From: Procambarus clarkii
Taxonomy: Eukaryota > Arthropoda > Malacostraca > Decapoda > Cambaridae
Assembly (NCBI RefSeq): GCF_040958095.1
Contig: NC_091209.1
Location: forward strand, 8,371,830 to 8,435,829
Direction of reading: 5' to 3'
Length of the DNA stretch: 64,000 nucleotides
Below are positions 37,001 through 43,000 of the stretch, piece by piece (positions within the stretch are counted from its first letter, which is position 1; the number at the start of each line of letters is the position of its first letter). Position numbers and translations under genes: made by a program. The notes beneath the pieces were generated by a model. The model made no database searches, was not told the origin of the DNA, and worked only from the letters and a program-made list of their open reading frames with translations.

Positions 37001-40000
37001 CATCTCTACTTATGGTTTGTATGTTATAGATCCAGCAAACTCGAAAGTACTTTTGTGGATTAGTGTATCAGACAGTGTCACTGATGTAAAGGTTTCAGGG
37101 AATACTCTTATCTACAAAACAGGCAATGGGTGTATACAAAACTTTATGATAACTACAGTAGATATTGCTATTTTAGTTTTACACACACGTGGTCATCATG
37201 TAGGGTGTGCTCAACTGTGCTTACAGTATAAAGAAGTTTTCTTAAAATCTGAATTGTTGTCTCGTTTAGGGGCAAAGATATTAACAGATCTTTCCAACCA
37301 TATTATTAGTAAAGTCATTCAAGAGAGACTGCAAAGTTTGAAGATTTATGCTGGTTTAGATAAAGTAAATGAGAAACAGAGTAGCAGCTATCATTTTGAG
37401 TCTCGTGTTAGTTGTGTCAGAAATGATAGCTTGGAAGATTGCAGAATCAGAGAAGGCCTCAACTCTTTTATATTTGGTCCTCGAATGTTTCTCCCAACAT
37501 CAGTGACAAGATGGTACAGTGATCCTTATTTACGTCGGGGACGGGAGGAAATCTCTGTGCAACGTTGCACGGTTTCGGTTGAAAGCAGCCCACTTCATCA
37601 TGCACATCGAGATAAAAATCTTGGACATAATACAACATACATGCAAGATATACAGAGCCCTCTAACCTTGAGCCACATGTGTCGTGAAGATGCACTGCAA
37701 TCAAAGCCATTAGGTAAAATCATTAATGGGTTCAGTAGTCCTTCTCCTTCAACTGAAAATAAATGTAGCAGTTCAGAACTATATCATGAAGTAAACAGTC
37801 CCTCTCTGTCTTCTGGAAGATGCTCTCAACATTCTGATCATAGATCTCATAAAAGCTTTGAGAGTTCTATAGAAATGTATGAAGACCCATTATTTTCTTC
37901 AGATACCAGCTCACCTGACCTTGAAATGGCATCAAGAATATTCTTGGATAGTAATCAGTCTTCAAGTTATTCTTACGATTCCCACATTTACAATCTCACT
38001 TATGCTCCCATTCATCCTGGCTCTGAAGCTGCTTCTCTTTTGCAGGATTTAATGGAAAATGTTGCTACTAATATGGTCGACACCATAACCTCAGGAACTA
38101 AAAATTTGACAGATCGATTGAAAAGTGTAACGCCACTTATGTCTACAGGAGATGGATCTTCTAGGAAATTAGTTGATGAGCCATTTTCAATATTGGATAT
38201 ACTTGGAAGTAGCTCAAATACAGATCAGGAAGACCAGCTACAGAGTAGTACATCACTGGAGACAGATCAATTGGATGATTTTAATACAAGCATTGTTATT
38301 AAAACCAAATCAAGAAAGAAACATACACAAAATAATACTGGAAGCATTCCGCTCTTGTATAAGACAACTAATGTTCCACCTGGAGAGGAAATAACACGAC
38401 CATGTGTGGAACTCCCAGGAGTTGTCAAAAACTTGCATGAATTGGTGACATCCACCTTTCGGCAGATAATAAATGCAGATGATGAAGCACAAGCCTGCAT
38501 CCTCTTAACCCATTGGTTAGAAGTATATTTTAGCACTGTCCAGCAGATACAACCCAGTAAACATCAGTCCTCACAAGCCAGTGAAGAAATGCCTGCAGAT
38601 GGCCCTGTGTCACTATCTTCAGTTGACTCCTCACACTCTCAGGGTAGTGGAAGAACCTCGTGTGATTCTCTTCACTGGGACAGTAATGATATTGGTTTTG
38701 AACCATCTGTCATGAATGCTGATATCCTTGAACAGATCACAGAGTTGTTTCTCCAATGTTTAAATACTGGTGTCTACATTGATGACATTTATAATGCTAA
38801 AGTAGTACCTAACCTTCATAAGCAAGACAGTATGCAACACCCCCTGACGCCCAAAGCAATACAAAAACTAGATGCTTTATATGCCTATCTAATATCAAAT
38901 GATTGTGGTTTACTTCATTATTCAAACCTGCTCAATGCCTTAGATACTCTTGGGCAGCATTATTATGTTATGACATGGGCAGCTTTGCTTGAAAAAGTGA
39001 CAAGTGGTGGATATAGTAGCCATCCATTATCATCCATTATTCCTGATTTGGACTTTACACGCTCTCAGAGGGTGTCAATCCTTTATAGACTAGCCTCTGC
39101 TGGGAATATGAAGAATTTTATCACCGCTGCAGCTCAGATTGACAATCCTGCTGTGATAACTGATGTGATATTCATATTGAATCATTTTGCAACCCGCTCA
39201 CTTGAGGTGGGTTGTTCATCTAACAAGTCACAGTTTCAGAAACATTTCTTACAGTACTTGATTGAATTGTCACAACACAAGAATTTGATTCAGTTATATC
39301 TGAATAATTGGATTTCATGTTCCGAGCTTCAATATGACATTCTTAGTGTCTTATTAAACACTGCTAATCCTAGTACATTTTCGTGCAGTTGTGGTATGCC
39401 AATACCATGCTATAGACCTGTGAGTTTGGAATATCTTGTAGATGCCATAGTAGACCATGATATATTGGATGCTAAAAATTTGTCTGAATTGTGTCAGAAC
39501 TTGGGGTACTGGAAAGGATATTGCATTATTACTCTGGCATACAACTTGCACTCCAGCAGTCAGTGTTTTCCATTCATCTTACAAAGTTGTAATTTGCATC
39601 TCCTTTATGATATCATGGAGGTATTACAGGCAGATGAATTTATGATGATCATTGATATATTAGCTAGCATCACTAGTGAAGATAATTTTATCATGAAGTG
39701 CTATAAATGTAACAATAAAATTAATTTTCCTGAGGAAGTGGTAAACAATACTGTTGAGAAACAAAAACCATTTCAATACATATTCCAAGTAAGCGGAGAA
39801 CCTCATTACACAGAATTAAATGCAGAAGATTTTGATAAAGCTGAAGCATTGTTCAGTGCAAGCAAAGATATTAATAGACATATCAAAGAACTGGTCCATC
39901 CTGGAATGTCAAGTGATGAAAGTGTATCCAGCATGGGAGAGTTGTGGGAGGCAGTGGTGGCACATGTCCTTCGAAGAGTTGGAGCTGTGGAGACTCTACA

Positions 40001-43000
40001 ACTGCTGAGTTGGGTGCAAGACAAGATTCCACCAGGAATATTGACAGAAAGGTAATATTTTTTCAGTAAAATTCTTTGGTAATGTATTCTGCAAAGTACA
40101 GTAAATACCCCTTGGTAGCTTCCCAGCATAAATGCTGATTCTGGCAAGTCTTAGTTATTTACACAGATCTCTGAAATCAGTCCTTGCCTACCTCTAGAAG
40201 CCAAGTCCAGAATTTGGTGCATTCTATGTTGCAAAAGGAGTTTAGGATCAGTGACGAGCCATAAAACATGACTAATCCCCAGAAAGCATAGGTGCAAAAA
40301 ACAAGTGACAACTTGAAGGAAGTTAGGCATTTTCAAGAGAAATTAGAAAAGTAATCATTGGCACAAAGTAAATACCCTAACTGTAATACTTGGAGAGGGT
40401 TTTGGGGGTTCTTCTCCCCGATCCCGGCCTGAGGCCGGGCTCGACTAATGTGCCTGACCAGTACTAGATGGCAGCCAAAGTTAGCCCATCGACTGATTTG
40501 TATGTTCAGCTAAGTGGTGTTGCCTTTTCCTTTATTGATTGTGCTGCCAGGAGGTCATTGCATTGTTTATTTCAGTTACTACTACATGATTATGTTTGTC
40601 ACCTGCAATGCAATGCCTGGTCATTGCTTGGTTGTAGTATCAGGCAATGACCAGTTTGCTAACCAGACAGGAGGTTTCCTTACATTTAGTGCTGGATTTT
40701 TACTTGTTTTTGGGTTGATCTCTCATTGCAGAGCTCTCCTCACCTTGTAGAATGTGCCAGATTCTGGTTCTGGCTCCCAGTAGGCTCAGGTGGGTGTCAA
40801 AGGCCTGTTGTGATATCCTATAGCTTGGCAGCCCCAGTGCTGTACCTCGAGGAGCTACCAAGTTGCCACCTAAAATGGTAATTTTATTATATTAATCACT
40901 TGACTTTGATCATCTTCATCTTAACATATATGGTAAAGGGAAACATTTGTGTTCTTAAGAATATTCATAATATTGTGGGTGATGTGAGGTATGCCGAGCA
41001 TTGAGACGAGACACCACCTGTAATCAGTTGCTATTGGAACAGGTTTGGTTTCCTCCTCATTTGATGTTGCCCTCCCTTTTCAAATTATATGATGGGGATG
41101 GAGTTACACGAGTGCCTACCAAAAAATTATGCAGGCCTGTTAACACATGTATATTTCAAAATTTGAAAAAAAGCTTTCTTTAGCTTTGATTTTAGCCTTC
41201 CATAGAGTTGGTTGGAAAAAGGGAGTGCTTAGCAGTACAATATTTTCAATTAAAGGAAGGACAACCATGTTAAAATGTGTAGTAGAAAAGATGGTGTTGC
41301 AGTGCATGTAACCACAAAAGAGCCTTTCGAAAAAGAGCATATTCCCTCTTTCTTCATGGTAGGCTCTCATGGGCACCCCACTTTTTCTGCAGTAGGCTTT
41401 CATGGGCACCCCTTTTTCCATGGTAGTCTCTCATGGGCAGTTGGGCACCCCTCTTTCTCATAATAGTCTCTCATAGACAGTTAGGCACCCCTCTTTCTCC
41501 ATGGGAGTCTCTCATGGGCAGTTGGGCACCCGCTGGAGAGCGTGCAGAGATCCTTTACTGCTAGAATCCACTCAGTAAAACATCTAAACTATTGGGACCG
41601 ACTAAAGAGCCTAAACCTGTATTCTCTTGAGCGCAGGCAGGAGAGATACATAATAATTTATACATGGAAAATAGTAGAGGGGCTGGCCCCAAACCTGCAC
41701 ACACAAATAAACAAATAACATCACATGAGAGAAGAAGGTATGGCAGGATGTGCAGAATTCCCCCATTGAAAAGCAGAGGTGCAACAGGTACACTGAGAGA
41801 GAACTCTATCAACATCAGAGGCCCGAGACTGTTCAACACACTTCTACTACACATAAGGGGCATAACTGGCCGACCCCTCACAGTGTTCAAGAGAGAACTT
41901 GACAAGCACCTCCAAAGGATACCCGATCAACCAGGCTGTGACTCGTATGTCAGGCTGCGAGTAGTCACGTCCAACAGCTTGGTTGACCAGTCCAGCAACG
42001 AGGCCTGGTCGACGACCGGGCCGCGGGGTCGCTTAGTCCCAAAAACATCTCAAGGTAACCTCAAGGTAACCCCTCTTTCTCCATAGTAGTTTCTCATGGG
42101 CAGTTAGGCACCCCTCTTTCTCCATGGTAGTCTCTCATGGGCAGTTGGGCACCCCTCTTTCTCCATGGTAGTCTCTCATGGGCAGTTGGGCACCCCTCTT
42201 TCTCCATGGTAGTCTCTCATGGGCAGTTGGGCACCCCTCTTTCTCCATGGTAGTCTCTCATGGGCACCTTTGACAAGGTGGTCCACCTTTACAAGAAATC
42301 AAATACAATCACAGTTAGTAGTGGGCTGAAGCAAATGTGAATAAAGAGCATGGCTTGATTTTAATTGTTGAAGAATCTTAAGAATTGTATGTCATTAACT
42401 GTAATAACTACTTTAAATATTTCAGAATTTACAATTGGTGTATTTTGACTTCATTGGCTGAAAAGAAAGGCCAAACTGCAAGCTGGTCTCTTTTGGACGC
42501 TCTGACTTGTACCAAGAGAAAATTTTACTCTCACAAGGTTTGTACAGTAGTTACTGCTCAGGCTGTTTGTGAATGTCCTGTATTAATTAAAGTTCAGTGC
42601 TGAAATTATTCTTTCTTCTGTCCATACTGACATTATGATTGTTGTTGTGGTAGGCCTTCCATACTAATTCACTAAAATGTTCTCAAATTCCAATCACTAT
42701 TAGCCCATTTCCCACTTTCATTGGGTTAGGAGACATGTTCCCGAGGACATAATATACAAATATAATGTTTAGTACTCATAATAACCCTCAAACGTCAGGA
42801 GAGAACATTCCTGGGCCTGCTCCCTCTGTGAGGGGAAGGAAAAAGACGACCCCATGGCTTTGGTGGTTGCCGGAGCAGTGTCTTTTGTTGCTCATGATAC
42901 AAGGTAGACTTCTCTCCCTTGCAGGTGTGTTTCCATCTTTCAGTTATTGGCCGGGATATGTTACCTTTGTGTAGGTATCCATTGTCTAGTCTTTCCCTAG

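Noticed and set aside
36219..40051. Treating the giant frame as an intronless gene beginning at its own first codon
   Set aside because: There is no ATG at its start; a TTTTTGCAG acceptor precedes it and upstream exons fit the same protein in phase.
41340..42270. CRISPR-like array (regular 41-bp period)
   Set aside because: Units are directly adjacent without unique spacers and the context is a eukaryotic intron; it is a satellite.
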